From: Salvia splendens
Taxonomy: Eukaryota; Streptophyta; Magnoliopsida; Lamiales; Lamiaceae
Reading direction: 5' to 3'
Assembly (NCBI RefSeq): GCF_004379255.2
Contig: NC_056052.1
Span: 6,076,001 to 6,140,000, forward strand
DNA: 64,000 nt
Shown here: piece by piece, positions 12,060-24,769 of the stretch
Position numbering within the stretch: position 1 is the stretch's first letter
Layout: each line of letters opens with the position of its first letter
Program-made: the position numbers and the translations under genes
The notes under the pieces: generated by a model
Database searches by the model: none
Told to the model about the DNA's origin: nothing
Seen by the model: the letters and a program-made list of their open reading frames with translations, nothing else

Positions 12060-13130
12060 TTTATTCGTATATTCTTATATATAAAATTTAATGCGATATG
12101 GTAAATGTCACACGCGCGTGTCTAACAATAGGACAAAATACGAATAAAAATATAATAGTACGACATACGACATAAAAATGCGACAAAAACATAATAATTA
12201 TATGCAAGATCTAATGTGAAGTGGTAATCTCACGTGTATGAAACAATACTACAAGAGAGATCATACATGGACAAAACATAACAATGCGACAAAGTATTAG
12301 CTTCTAGGTATGATTCTTGTATTTTACTTTATTGGAAGATTGTTATACTACATTTAAGATCTAATGCAATGTGGTAATCTAAAGCGTGACAATGTGACAT
12401 AAAGAATGCAAAATGCGACAAAAACATAACATCTATATGTAAGATCTAACGTGATGACACAATCTTACATGTATTTAACAATATAACAGAAGATACTAGA
12501 AAACATATCATTTATATGTAAGATCTAATGTGATGTCGCACTCTCAAGTGCACTTAACAATACAACAAAAGATATCAGAAAGATACATTAGTAATATGAC
12601 AAAGAAAATTTAAATGCGTCAAAAGTATTGGCGTCAAAATATGGCTTTTGTATTTACTTTATTCATGTATTTAATAACTAACAGAAGATATTAGAAACAT
12701 ACAAAATACTATAACAATACGACAAAGAAATTTAAATACGAAAAAACATACTCCCTCCGTCTCATGTTACTTGCACTGTTGCTTTTCGGCTCTTCACAAA
12801 CTCCTTACACTATTTATTGTTTAAGTTAGAATTAATGCATTTAATTAATATGTTAGTTTAAGTTAAGAGCTCATTTATTAAGTGATGTCTCATTACACTT
12901 AAAATTCTAATTTAATTACACTAAAAAATCAATCCTAAATTTACGGCCTAAAATGAAATGTGCGAGTAACATGGGACGGATGGAGTACCATTTATATGTA
13001 AGATCTAATGTTATGTCACAATTTCACGTGTACTTAACAATACAACATATGATATCATAAAGATACAATAATATAATAATACGATAAAAAAAATTTAAAT
13101 GAGTCAAAAGTATCGGCGTCAAAATATGGC
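12060..13130 (+). repeat. degenerate tandem array, copy B (longer than in A)
   Basis: Several imperfect units carry the AAGATCTAATGTGATG core (near 12205, 12440, 12520 and 13000) and the GGCGTCAAAATATGGC segment (near 12630 and 13115). A Stowaway MITE (12751-12985) interrupts one unit. Units upstream of about 12335 have no counterpart in copy A. Confidence 0.6.
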
Positions 13131-14996
13131 TTGTGTATTTTACTTTATTCGTACGCAATAATACGACAAAACGAGATGCAATACGTCATAAGAGTTTGAA
13201 ATATGACACTTACATATATCCATCTAAGATCAAATGTGGGCATATAAGAATAATAGAACATACAACATCAAAATATTAAATAATAAAATAACAAAATAGC
13301 ATAACTGATTGAAATATGAAAAATCTTAATAGATGCCCTGTATTAAACTCATCTTGTTATCTTGTTATCCTATAGTTTCACTTTTGACTTGCTAAAAAGT
13401 CAAGATAATTTTTTTTTCAATTGGGAAAAGATAAGTTAATAAAATTTTCTAGAATAAAGACATAAAGCCTATGCAAAATGACGACGTATATTGACCTCCA
13501 ATTTAAGTTAATCCATCAACGGAGAAACAAGTTCAGTTGAATCTCCATCGCTTCCATAAATGTTGTTACCATGCTCTTCCTTCTCATCTCCATCCAAAGA
13601 ACGCAAACCTGCTTTGATCCAAAACCAGAGCCCCTAACATATTGAGAAAAATTATTTATATCACATTACATTTTATTATCATATTTTAATTGCACAAAAG
13701 AGTTCAAATATTATACATTGTAGAGTAAATGGTGATTACATCGTCACTAAAGGTCTCTTATCTAGTTCTTGCATAAATAAATTAATATTCACAACTAAAA
13801 TTGGAAATGAGATACCTATCATTAAAGGTTGTAGTGTCAAGCTTAAAATCTCCTAACCTTAGGATGACGAATAACACTTACCTGGTAGTATAACATTAAA
13901 AGGACCATAGTGAGATAAATCTTTGTTGTTGGTTAGTAAAACACGAGATATAAGAAATTATTATTTCTAAACTAATGTACATCGCGAAACACCGACGGAA
14001 CCACTGAGGGCCAAGCCATCGCGCCAGCGACGGCTTGGCCGGTGCTAGAAAACCGCTGCTGACCCCACGCTGTTCGCACTCGTACCCCATCTTCAATCCA
14101 GCTTCAGGCGGCGGAGCCATTTTTTTTGCAGAAAAGCTGCTTTCTCTTTCTTATGTTTATTTTCTGAAATTGGGCCTATGTTGGCCCATTTGAGCAATTT
14201 AAAATTTGAAAGTCCCCTTTCCATCCATTGTTCTATTAACTACCAGTAACAGTTAATAAAAATTATAATATGATTATTGTTTAAAATTACAAGATTGACC
14301 AATATTTGATCAACATTTATACTTTTGTGGCAATTTTCCCTACACCATAATGTATTTCTGTTAAGAATAATTATTTAAATATATTTTTTATTATTTTTTG
14401 ACCGCACGATGATCTAATCCTGGCTACGCTATTGGTCTGTTGTGTCGGCGATGTGTAGGAATTGTCGAATTGATCTTGAGTGTTATTGTACATTAGCTGA
14501 CGTACCACTGTCGTGCACTCCTACGGTGTCAAGTGTCTCTGTGTCCAAGACTATTCATGCGCATATGAAACCATCGTTTAAATACATTTACACTCAATAT
14601 GCCTCATTAGGGAAATATTCCTCAACAAGGTGTTGCATTTTCACGCTCTCAATAAACATCACAGAACCCCATATATTCTATAAGGAATTACCTCATACAT
14701 TACATACTACAATACAAGATGATCCCTTTCGCATATATTCATATCTCAAATAAACTGACCTATCTATACCTTTAACAATTCGACCTCATTATCTTCACAG
14801 GTATTCATGCCACCTAAATTATAAACCCATACTACTAATATTTTCTCAGTTCAATTAAAAAACACATGAACCATACTCTATAATCTATTGAAAATGCCCA
14901 CCCCACAAAACATAGGGTTCTATTTATAATAATATTCTCTCACTAATTTAAATGAAAAATTTCAGCATTACCTCAAAAAGGAAGTATTAATAAATG
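12335..14996 (+). repeat. duplicated block, copy B (direct copy of 3457-5905)
   Basis: Aligns with copy A through the tandem array, the 13300-13860 stretch, a GC-rich patch at 13980-14120 and the stretch at 14400-14620. Similarity stops at GGAAGTATTAATA in both copies (about 5905 and 14996). In copy B this is about 310 bp upstream of the proline-rich protein gene, so the block may include part of that gene's upstream region. The minus strand of the GC-rich patch is open for 74 codons from an ATG at 14120, but copy A diverges in frame and the product is unrecognised. Confidence 0.8.
12751..12985. mobile_element. Stowaway-like MITE inserted in copy B only
   Basis: TIRs CTCCCTCCGTCTCATGTTACT and its imperfect complement ending GGACGGATGGAG, flanked by TA (12749-12750 and 12986-12987). 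Copy A at 3905-3906 has the unoccupied TA site with matching sequence on both sides, which confirms the element's boundaries. Confidence 0.92.
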
Positions 14997-15306
14997 TAGA
15001 AACATCCAAAAATCACAGCGTATTCTCCTTCAATGGCCTTCACGTGATAACTTCCTCAATCGTCTCCTTCACTCCACCAATGCACAAATCCAAGAAGAAG
15101 AAAAGAAAATAATACATACATATATTATATATACATACCTACAATTGCAAACCACCATTTCTTTCCTCTATGCATAAATACAAAAAGCACACTCACACAC
15201 CAACTCATCATTGCCCCCACAAATTCTCAATTGTCTTTCCTTAACTGCATAATTTCAGCAAAAATTCAATTCACCAATAGAAACTCCAACCGAAAATTCG
15301 ATTAAA
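14997..15306 (+). promoter_or_regulatory. promoter and 5' leader of the proline-rich protein gene
   Basis: Contains a TA-rich TATATTATATATA stretch at 15121-15133 and a GCATAAATA sequence near 15172. Either could serve as a TATA box for the gene starting at 15307. The following 100 bp are C/A-rich, as plant leaders often are. Confidence 0.4.
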
Positions 15307-15780
15307 ATGTGCTTCGTTGGCAAAGCCACGAAGATCTTCGTCTTCATCGTCGCGATTCTCGTCGTCACCGGACTCGTCCTAGGGTTCACGCTGCTCAGGC
15401 ATCACGGAATTCGCAAAAAATCGAACGATTGCAGCTCAGATTCGTGCACGGAGACTGCTCCGATCGTCATCCCCTCCCCCGATTCCAATCCGAGCCTAAA
15501 TCCGCCCGCTACTTCTAATCCTTCCGGCAACTTCAATCCGCCGCCGCCGCCGCCGAGTGAGAGCTCAGGCTCGAGTGTTCCGGATTCGCCGCCGCCGCCG
15601 CCGAGTGATAATTCAACTCCTAGTGTTCCAGATTTATCTCCGCCTCCTCCGGCATTGTTTTCTCCGCCTCCTCCGACGGCTTACCCGCCGCCTTCAGCAG
15701 TCGTCTCGGTGGCTCCGCCTCCGACGTTTACTCCGCCCAATCCAGTACCGGCGGCGCCAGGTCCAGTGAATAATTCATAA
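15307..15780 (+). CDS. small membrane-anchored proline-rich protein, unknown function
   Basis: A single-exon frame of 157 residues. Residues 1-9 are short and polar. Residues about 10-30 (IFVFIVAILVVTGLVLGFTL) form one hydrophobic span that could be a signal anchor. A basic stretch and two cysteines follow, then a tail from about residue 50 dominated by P, S and V with runs of five or six prolines and PPPS/PPPP repeats, like extensin-type wall proteins. It lacks the regular SPPPP-YVY arrays of true extensins and has no kinase domain of the PERK type. The layout suggests a type II plasma-membrane protein with its proline-rich tail in the wall. The composition bias and clean upstream region favour a real gene. 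I cannot name a family. Confidence 0.7.
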   Translation: MCFVGKATKIFVFIVAILVVTGLVLGFTLLRHHGIRKKSNDCSSDSCTETAPIVIPSPDSNPSLNPPATSNPSGNFNPPPPPPSESSGSSVPDSPPPPPSDNSTPSVPDLSPPPPALFSPPPPTAYPPPSAVVSVAPPPTFTPPNPVPAAPGPVNNS

Positions 15781-16969
15781 TTCTGCTCTTTTTGATTCGT
15801 TTATTGCTTATTAATTTGACATCTGCTTATTTTTTCGAGAATTTTGTTTGTTCTCCCATTGATCTTCGATGAATTGATATTGTACAGTAGAATTGGGATT
15901 TTTCTATTTTTTCAGAATTTTGATAGAATTGGATGATTTTTTTTCTACTAAAAGACTAAACCACGAATAAATTTATTTATGCAGCTATTTTTAAATATTG
16001 GAGTATTTGTGTTCATGTATATTTGGATATCTCAATATATTTTGCCAAAATAATTAATCCTTGATATTTTATTTTTCACATCACTGTCCAACTTTGGTAG
16101 TTTGATGCTTTAATCTAACAGAAAAGTTAGTTGTTTTATAAATAATTTTTAACTTTAGTAAACAATTTTGTGGTATTCAAATGTTAGATTTTCGTGACAT
16201 TTGTAAATTTGTAAATTAAGGAAAGGAATGGTAAAAACAGTCAAATTCTTAGAGGATGAATAATTATCAGTTGCAACTAAACTAACGACATATGCAAAAT
16301 TGTTGATTCAATTATAAATTGTATTTTGATTGCTTCATTACTAAAATATCAAATGAGGATGAGGTCCCATTTTCTATCTTGGGGTGTAATAGCCAAACTA
16401 TTTTAATAAAGTTTTTCAATGTTTCAAGATTATTAAGCATGAAGCATCTATTCATTCTACTTTTTGACAATAAGTAGACATCATTTCAATTAGGTGGTCG
16501 CTTCGCTTTAGCAATATTCTCGTTTGTATATAATTGTGCTTTTTCTATTATTGTATAAATAAATGAAGGTCTTGACTAGTTTATATATCCGCAATATGAA
16601 GTATACAAATTTTGGTGATTCTGAACAAATTTGTGCGATTCTACGATACTGATTTATAACACATATTATTAATTTTAATGCATCAAACATACACGGTATT
16701 AATCTCATATTTTATTCCACACTAATTAGAGATAGGGTATAGAAATCTCAAAGATTGAGGAAAAGGCTATATATCATATATTCATACAACATTTCTAGCA
16801 ATCAACCTTCGAATCCAAAGCCTCTTTGGCTAACTGGCTAAGAAAACTCAAATTCCACATGTAAAATTTTTTATGCTCATCGATTTTATTGAAGAAATAG
16901 ATGTATATATGAGTACTTATTTAAAGTAGCAGTTGTCGTACCAGATGACAACTACCTAGTTGTTATTAT
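15781..16969. other. intergenic, nothing recognised
   Basis: AT-rich sequence. The first 200 bp are probably the 3' UTR of the proline-rich protein gene. No element ends or coding pattern were found in the rest. Confidence 0.45.
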
Positions 16970-17143
16970 GGGAGGGGATCCTCTGCTGTACTGAAAAGCA
17001 CAGCAGCCCCTGCTGCCTCACACAAAACATTAAAATAATATATTTATTTAATTAAATTTATTTTTATTTATTTGATTATTTTATTTTTTGGGTGAGGCAG
17101 CAGGGGCTGCTGTGCTTTTCAGCACAGCAGAGGATCCCCACCC
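16970..17143. mobile_element. 174-bp foldback MITE, probably Mutator-like
   Basis: Terminal inverted repeats of about 52 bp with only a few mismatches, starting GGGAGGGGATCCTCTGC at the left and the complement of GGGTGGGGATCC at the right, around an AT-rich centre. A 10-bp direct repeat TTGTTATTAT flanks it (16960-16969 and 17144-17153), in the 8-11 bp range of Mutator-like elements. Each TIR itself contains a CTGCTGTGCT...AGCACAGCAG palindrome. Confidence 0.85.
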
Positions 17144-17153
17144 TTGTTATTAT

Positions 17154-18305
17154 GCCCCGACCTAGTCCACGTTATGTGACACAGTCGTTGATAGAGACAT
17201 CGCCACAATAGAGGGTGATGGCATGGGCCGAAGCTTCGGGAAAATTCGAGAAGACTAACCTAAAAGCCCGTGGGATGGGTCTTGAGATAGAGTTGGCTGA
17301 AGTGGTCATATTACTCATATCCATAAATCAGTATAGAATAAAATCAGTGTAAAACTTAAATGCCAATTTTGACAACAGAGTCGATTTGTTTGACATTTCT
17401 ATAATTTTTGTATGATCTTTAGGAAAAATATTATCAAATTCTACCAATGAAAGCCTTTTGATATTAAATATTCTAAACAATATTTTAAAGTTCTAAAACG
17501 AATTAACAAGCTCAAGAAAAAATATTACAACCATGTCCAAAAATCACTCTAAAATTTGAAATCTTAATCAAAAGTAATGAAAATTCTCAACCAACATAGT
17601 ACTACTAATCTTCGCAAATAATTCAATTGCTTTTTTTTTCATGTTCTAGTTTTTACTCCATATCTTAATCAATCTCTTAATAATTAATCCCTTCATCTCA
17701 TTCCAAGTAAAGTATTTTTTTTCCAGACACAATGTTTTATGTAGTATTATTTTGTGTATTAATTGGACTAAGAATAAAGTACAAAAATAAATAAATTAAA
17801 GAGAGCTGAGTTTCTATTTCAAAATATAAGGAGTATATGTTACTTTTGAGTGAGACACCCAAGAAAAAGAATACACATCACTTTAAATGAGACAAATTTT
17901 ATCTCTTATTTTTATTTCATTTCCAGTTTTTAGTACTCCTATTTGTTAAATAATCTTGAATACATAGTTTAACTAAAAATACAAAATTTATTTAAATAAT
18001 TACATATTTAAAACCATTTACAATATTTAATTTTACAAATTATATAATTAAAAATCCTAAAATTACATAACTAAAATTGTGAAAAGCATATGATTGAAAT
18101 TACATTAAATTCCTATTGCATATCCAAATCTTCTTTATTTTTTACTCATCAAAAAAATCCTGAGTGTATCTCCCTCGATCTGCTAGCTAACCTTCGCCAC
18201 TGTTCAATAAATCCTTGAGCTACAAATGCAACTTCAATTTTAGCGCAACTCAATCGGTTTCTGATCAATTGGTATAGGCAGAACACAAATCTCTCTCAAA
18301 TCGCA
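17154..18305. other. intergenic, 5' flank of PEX22
   Basis: No gene or clear element. AT-rich sequence with some MITE-like phrases near 17690-17840 but without a matching end. The last 150 bp lead into the PEX22 start codon and probably hold its leader. Confidence 0.45.
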
Positions 18306-21300
18306 ATGGCTGATAATGCCCAGGACGATCTTCTGCAGTTGATCAAACGTGTTGGAGCTTTCCTCTCTCTCAAGTTTCCCCGCGACCTGGTTCGTTTCGA
18401 TTCTCTCTCATCCAATTTTCGTCTAATTTTTCGCTTTTGACCGTTTTGCGAATTATCGACCATCATTTCTGTTTTGTTTAGTGCCGATATGTTTTAATAA
18501 ATCGATTTTTCATGTGTTAATTTGTGATTCGTGCCATCTATTTTTGGGGCTAATTTTCAATATTGGATGCTGGTGTAAACTTTGAAGTGGGGATTAGTTA
18601 ATTGTTGTTAAAACGTATAAAAGGACTAAATTTGATAGCTGGAAGAGTGTTTTTTATTGATTATGCTGAGTTGTTGATTTGGAATCGTTTTGGCTGACAA
18701 AAAAAGAGAATGTTACGTTGCAGGATTCTCGATCAGTTGGGGCCATAGCAGGGTTAGCATTTGCTTTGGTGTTCACTTGGAGATTATTGAGAGCACCTAG
18801 TGAACCTCAAAGAAGGCAATCAAAACGGCAAGCTCCGTCAGCGAGTAGTTCTGGTGTTCGTAGTGCTGAGACAGTGAATGTTTCGTCTCAGGGGGCTATC
18901 AATCTTGCAGAGGATTCGAGAACCCAGAATGCTATCGATGAGTTCTTTCAGCCTGTAAAAGTCGGTTTTCTCTTCACCCTTTTCAGTTGTTGGTAACTTG
19001 GTAAAGAGAAAAAGTGACATTTTTCATCCTACTGCAGCCAACCCTTGGACAAATTGTTAGGCAAAGATTGAGCGAAGGAAGGAAGGTAATGTTTCGAACA
19101 ATACTTTTCATTGGTAGTGTAACCAATCTATACTTAAATGTCCCTTTTCTATTCTATGCGCTTGTTATGTCGTGTGCTTACTCAGCTTTCAAACATTGGA
19201 GTCTCTTTATTCTTTTGTTTGAGCATATTATCTTTGCCTAATATATTTATGCTTCCTTAAAATGTAATCGGAGTACTTTGATATGTCTTGTTCCCATGTT
19301 AACGGGCCATTAATTTGGGATGATGTTGAAGAATGAAGCAATGAAGACGAAGTTGTTGTCGACACAATGATTCTAAGAAAATGTAATAAGAATGCTGATA
19401 GATTCTCAAATGAAGGCCCTTTTCCTTCACAGAAAGCCTCAGCTACACTTGCAGGCCCTACAGGCTACAAACAAACACAATAATCCAAAGCATAGTCCCG
19501 TCAAAACTCAAGGACAACTATTTACCATCCTACTAGAAAATAAGTAAGTAATATAAACATAATTGCAATAACTAGCACCAACAGCTCCACTCCTCCCATC
19601 TTCTGGTAACCACCGCCCACTCACTCTCCCAATAATCCAACATCAATAACATCTGTCAACACCCTTTTCCTTCCCGATCTTCAATCTTTTCATTCACTGT
19701 AATGGAGACACTAACTTCCCCTCCATGAACCTTCTGCACTTCGACTTCTCCTCCACAAACCTCCTGCACTTTGGCTTTTCCTTCATAGCTCCTTCATGAG
19801 TAATGCGTATCAAATGACATCTACTAGCATTCGGCTATTGTAAAAGTTTAAAATTTTCGATTTTGGGCTACGCAGGACCTATTATGTAACTTTGAGCCAT
19901 CAAGAGACTTTCCTAGACTGACCGGATGAATTAAGTTACTTGGAGAATTTTTATCAGAAAACCTTGAGATGACCGTGCAGCCGAAGAAATGCTGCCTAAG
20001 ATTTCGTTATCATCCCTAATCAGATGATACTTTACGATAGAGTTAACTGAACTGTAGTGTACTGGTGTTTGCGACTCATGCTTCATGGCTGAACTGTTGT
20101 TACATTCATTTCTGTAAAATGTGTTACATTCATGGCGCACGAGGTGAGGCTGGAATGGCCCCATGGTGGCTGGGTCGAGTGAGGTGCAGGGGATGTGGCT
20201 GGGGTAAGGCTATGGCGTTGTGACAAATCAAAGTGCACACATTTATACCTCTACATCCTACACCCCCTCCTTTGGATTTGATCCTCCCAATCTCTCTCTC
20301 TCTCCCTCTCTCCTTCTTTAATTTGCCAAACCTTGGGGACCTATACTCATTTATATCTCTTCACCCTCCTTTATAGTTGATCCTCCGAATGTCTCTCACG
20401 CAGTCCATAACTGCTTGACAACATCAGTGTTGTTAATGTCTGCTTTACTCCATTTTCACATTTCTCTATTAATGTGTCAGATCATGGGGACACCATATTC
20501 ATTCATACCTCTACACCCTCACTAATATGTACTATACTCATTTGTATCTCTACACCCTACATACATACAATTTCGAACCATTAATGCAAACTTCTCTTCT
20601 TCAAATTGCATTAATGCTCCCCGATTCATGGGACATGCACCCCATTGCCCCACGCCCTGGATTTTACCTAACCCCCCCGGTGTGCCCCACACTCCTAACA
20701 ACACTGGTACATTTTTGGTATGCTTTGGACAGGCATTCTGTCAATTATCAATCAAGTTTGATTGTCTCTATGTGTGTGTAAGTGTGTTGTGCCTGAGAGT
20801 CTGAATTGAACAATGTTTGGGGTTATTAAATAAAAAATGGTGTTAAATGTGTGATTCATGTCAGAGACAGCAATATTGTGGTTTGGGATTTGTGAAATAC
20901 TGACCTCCATGTAAATTACATTCACCTTTTTTTTCTATTACTTGAATTGTGCAGGTAACATGTAGGTTGCTTGGTGTTATTCTCGAGGAGAACACTCCCG
21001 AGGAACTACAGGTTGTTATATTCATCTTCAAGTCTATAGCATATCAAAATCATCATTGCAAAATTACTGATTCGTGTGGTTAACGAATTTCTTTCCCAGA
21101 AGCAAGCAACTGTAAGATCATCTGTGCTGGAGGTGCTGCTTGAGATCACAAAATTTTGTGACCTTTATCTGATGGAAAGGGTGCTTGATGATGAGAGTGA
21201 AGTAAAACATCCTGTTCTTATTGTTTACCATTCATTTATTTTCATATGGTGAAACTCTTTTTCCAGTTGAATGTTGATTTCATTATCTGTGATAATTGAA

Positions 21301-23725
21301 GAACTTCTACATCTTGCAAGAATCATGTCAATACATCTCTCTCTTCCTGTTTATTATGATGTTAAAAAAATCCTAGTACTACTTTTTAGTCCCGGCTTAT
21401 ACTTTTTGGTCTTACAACACATTAGGATGTACTCTTAAAGAAACATTTATTTCTGGGGTTTACTTATTAAGAAAAATTATCTTGTTTCTCTTATTGATCA
21501 CTTGGATTTGGTTTAACCACATTTATGTCTTATAGATTGTATAGTAGCTTTGTTATCTGAACTAGTGTCACAAATTTGTTTTGTACGAATGATCTGTATT
21601 TATGTTGTGTGATGTTATGCCTCTACTCGCTAGATTATATATTGATGCCTATCTGTTCGTTTCTTGATATTATCTTTCATCTATAATCTTGTCCTCAAAT
21701 TACTTATTTATTTGGTTTACTTATTATGGCTTCAAAATGCTGATGACATGAACAAGTAATTATACTTCTAGGTCTTTCAATAATTGTTTATTTATTCTGA
21801 CTTTCAAAAAAAGGAAAAATAACAACAAAACAGTACTCCGGACTCTTCTTTTTCTACAATCTTTTATTGAGATATGTTAGGAGCTTTTCTTGGTGCAGTC
21901 AACCATCTTAATTATAAGAATAGTATCTCTTGAATCCCATATAAATGGGGAACAAATCACCATGACTTAGAAGTTTGGTGTGTGTTGTTCATTTCTCATT
22001 ATGTGGTGTATTTTTTGTTTTATGTTTGCTATATGGTGAAATTTACTCCAAGTCCAAGATCACCAGTTAGTTTTTTGTCATTTTTGTCATTGCAGAAGAA
22101 AGTCCTAGAGGCCCTGAAAGATGCTGGGTTTTTTACATCAGGTGGCTTAGTCAAAGATAAGGTACTCGTGGGCCTTCAATTATTTTTCTTCTTATATACA
22201 CCCTCTGACTATGAAAAATAGTCTCATTTTTCCATTTTGGTTCGTCCACCAAAATCAGTCTCATTTCTGTTTATGGGAACTTTCCACCACTTCTCTCTCT
22301 CTCTCCCCCCTGCATTACCAATGGTGCATTAAAACTCGTGCCGTCAAGGCGTCAACAAATGAGACTATTTTTCGTGGACAGAGGGAGTATTTGATAATCT
22401 GTGCTATTATCTGGAGTACAACTTGATTTAGGTGATTGTTTGTTGGAAGAATAACCATTTGAAGGTGTCAGTTGAAAATTTGTTGTGTGGTTATGCAGTT
22501 AAGAAAAATTAATGTGCATTTATGTAGCATTACATTGTTCTTAGAAACTTTCTTATTCTTGTCCACAAGGTAAGTTTGTAAGCTTGCATGCAGCTCTTAC
22601 AGAACTGAGCTTGCAGGTTCTTTTCTGCGGCACGGAGAATGGACGGACATCTTTTGTCAGACAGTTGGAACCAGATTGGCACATAGACTCGAATCCTGAA
22701 ATTACTACCCAGTTAGCTGTATGTTCCAACTCTTCCTTAACTTTTGTTGTCTTCTGTTCTATCCAACATAAGATAAGTATTTATCTTGGTAAACTAATGA
22801 AAACTTGAAGAAAGAAGTCCATGAAATTTGCGTTAATCAGATATACTCCTTTTTGGTAAAGCCTATTATAACAAAGTAGAAACACCTTTTTTGGTCTGAA
22901 GTAATCTTAATTTACATTTTAGATTTTGTTACTTGATTTTGACCATAAACTAGTTCTTATTCTTCTGATAAGTTTAATAATCAGTTTTTTTACTTTTCAT
23001 CTAAGTTGAATGGAGAAAGGTGATATCTTGTACAGTTTTTTTCAATAGTTTGGAGTTCAACATCTCTGCTGTTATCTATATGTGGATGTTGTGTTTCTAC
23101 TTTTAGTATGTGAACTGTGATGGAAAATAGGGAAAGACATATCTTGACTAATAAATGTTTAGTCGCGTTTTTCTGATATATTGTGAGTTCAACATTATTT
23201 GTGATTTTTCTGAGACACTGCGGATCCTCTGCTTATACTGTCTATTGCATTTGTTATTGTTTAAACTAAGTTCTGGTTTTCTGAGTAAATATTATTTGCG
23301 TCGTATTATCGCCACTGATAATAAAAGAATCGTATTCTTTCTTGAAATAGGGGTGCCGGATTTAAGAAAACCGTACATTCAACAAAATACACATTTGCTA
23401 TGATTCTATTGGAAGAAATGGATACATATAACTTTGTAGGATGGCTTTTATGCTTAATCATTCCTCCACTTCTTTTTATGAAAATATTATTTCACATAAT
23501 AGCTTGGCATCTATTGTCTTCTTTGTCTTTTAGGCTGCATACATCGTGGTTACACCTGTTTCTTTGGAGTATCGTTTCACATCATAGCTTGAAATTCATT
23601 ATCTTCTGTATCGTTTTCAGAGATTCATAAAATATCAGCTTCACGTCTCATCTGTCAAGCTCGAACGACCTGCCTCTAATGTCTTTACAGCGCCATCCTT
23701 GGAACAGTTCTTTGGATGTGTCTAA
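18306..23725 (+). CDS. PEX22: peroxin-22, peroxisomal membrane anchor of PEX4
   Basis: Eight exons: 18306-18389, 18724-18960, 19038-19085, 20955-21011, 21100-21201, 22096-22161, 22617-22718 and 23621-23725. Together they are 801 nt, 266 residues, and every intron is phase 0 with GT-AG borders. The start (MADNAQDDLLQLIKRVGAFL) is the first ATG of the leader. A hydrophobic span at residues about 33-50 (GAIAGLAFALVFTWRLL) would anchor the protein in the peroxisomal membrane. The following soluble region contains motifs typical of plant PEX22, such as DEFFQPVKPTLGQIVRQRLS, GGLVKDKVLFC, SFVRQLEPDWHID and the C-terminal PSLEQFFG. PEX22 tethers and activates the ubiquitin-conjugating enzyme PEX4, which recycles the import receptor PEX5. 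The 1.87-kb third intron contains only low-complexity sequence. A MITE sits in intron 6. Confidence 0.95.
22199..22387. mobile_element. Stowaway-like MITE in PEX22 intron 6
   Basis: CACCCTCTGACTATGAAAAATAG at the left pairs with CTATTTTTCGTGGACAGAGGGAG at the right. TA flanks at 22197-22198 and 22388-22389. It lies within the intron 22162-22616 and does not touch the splice sites. Confidence 0.8.
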
Positions 23726-24769
23726 TGTGCAATATAGGTATTCATTGTTGTTTATTTATTTGCTTTTTATCCTCTCTCGGGTTCATTGTTATTTACATTG
23801 TTCGTTGATCACCTGCAGTTGCTGATATTCAGAAGGGCAGCATTTTATTGTCTTAAAAGCAACAAACCCCGTGATACAAACAAGTACAGAACTTCACCCA
23901 AAACTGATTCCTTTTCTCCTCAAAACCTTCAGAAAATTTCGTCTGTGTACTTTTATATGGTGTAGCATTATTTAGAAATAACTCCATTCCGTGGAAATTC
24001 CAACCTTATAACAGTGTTAGGATTTAACCCCTGTTGTATTTCGTGTGACCATTGTTTATGCCATTCTGATTGGCCCTGTTTCATCGAGAGGTGAAACCCA
24101 ATGCTCTCGTCTGATGCAGCAGGAAAGATCGAAATTTGCTCTCTGCCATGAGAAAGATCAGCACAAGTTGTTATTGATTTAAACAAAAGCGTGTTCCCAG
24201 GTCATGTTTTTGTTTAAGTTTGTACGCCTCACGCTATCTATCCCGTTTCCATTAGTTTGACCGAGATTGCCCGTTGATTAAGCTCTGTATCGACCTTTTT
24301 TGTTGCTGGTCTGTGAAAGCCCTTGTAGCATCAAATTGGGAGGTAAACTTTGTTTGAATTTGAATGTTAAATGTCGTCTTATTCCATCTCTTTGCTGAGA
24401 CTCAACTACTGTTTGTGTTAAGATGGTTGTATATGAGTTTTATTTTATTTTATTTATATTGCACTATCAAAAGTTTGGCCCGAGACATTATATCTTGGTC
24501 TGTCTTTATATCAAGATCGTATTATATCTCATGATTAACGAACCGTATGCCACTTAATTATTTTCAATCGGACGAAAACTTCAACTTATGATTACTCGTT
24601 AAGATGCATATTTCCATCAAATACATTTCACAATTGAAATACACAACTGAAATACGCGTATTATAAGGTACATTTTCAAAATCAAGAGAAATACATGGAG
24701 TATAAAACAAATGTCCTAACTTATGAAAATTGGCTTGCAAATTAATTTTGAAAAGCTTATGTACTACTA
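23726..24769. other. convergent intergenic region between PEX22 and the syntaxin gene
   Basis: The two genes converge here, so both 3' UTRs should fall in this 1-kb stretch. No further gene or element is visible. Confidence 0.5.

Noticed and set aside
17690..17960. Possible further Stowaway MITE
   Set aside because: Phrases resemble the family, but no pair of complementary ends with TA flanks could be found.
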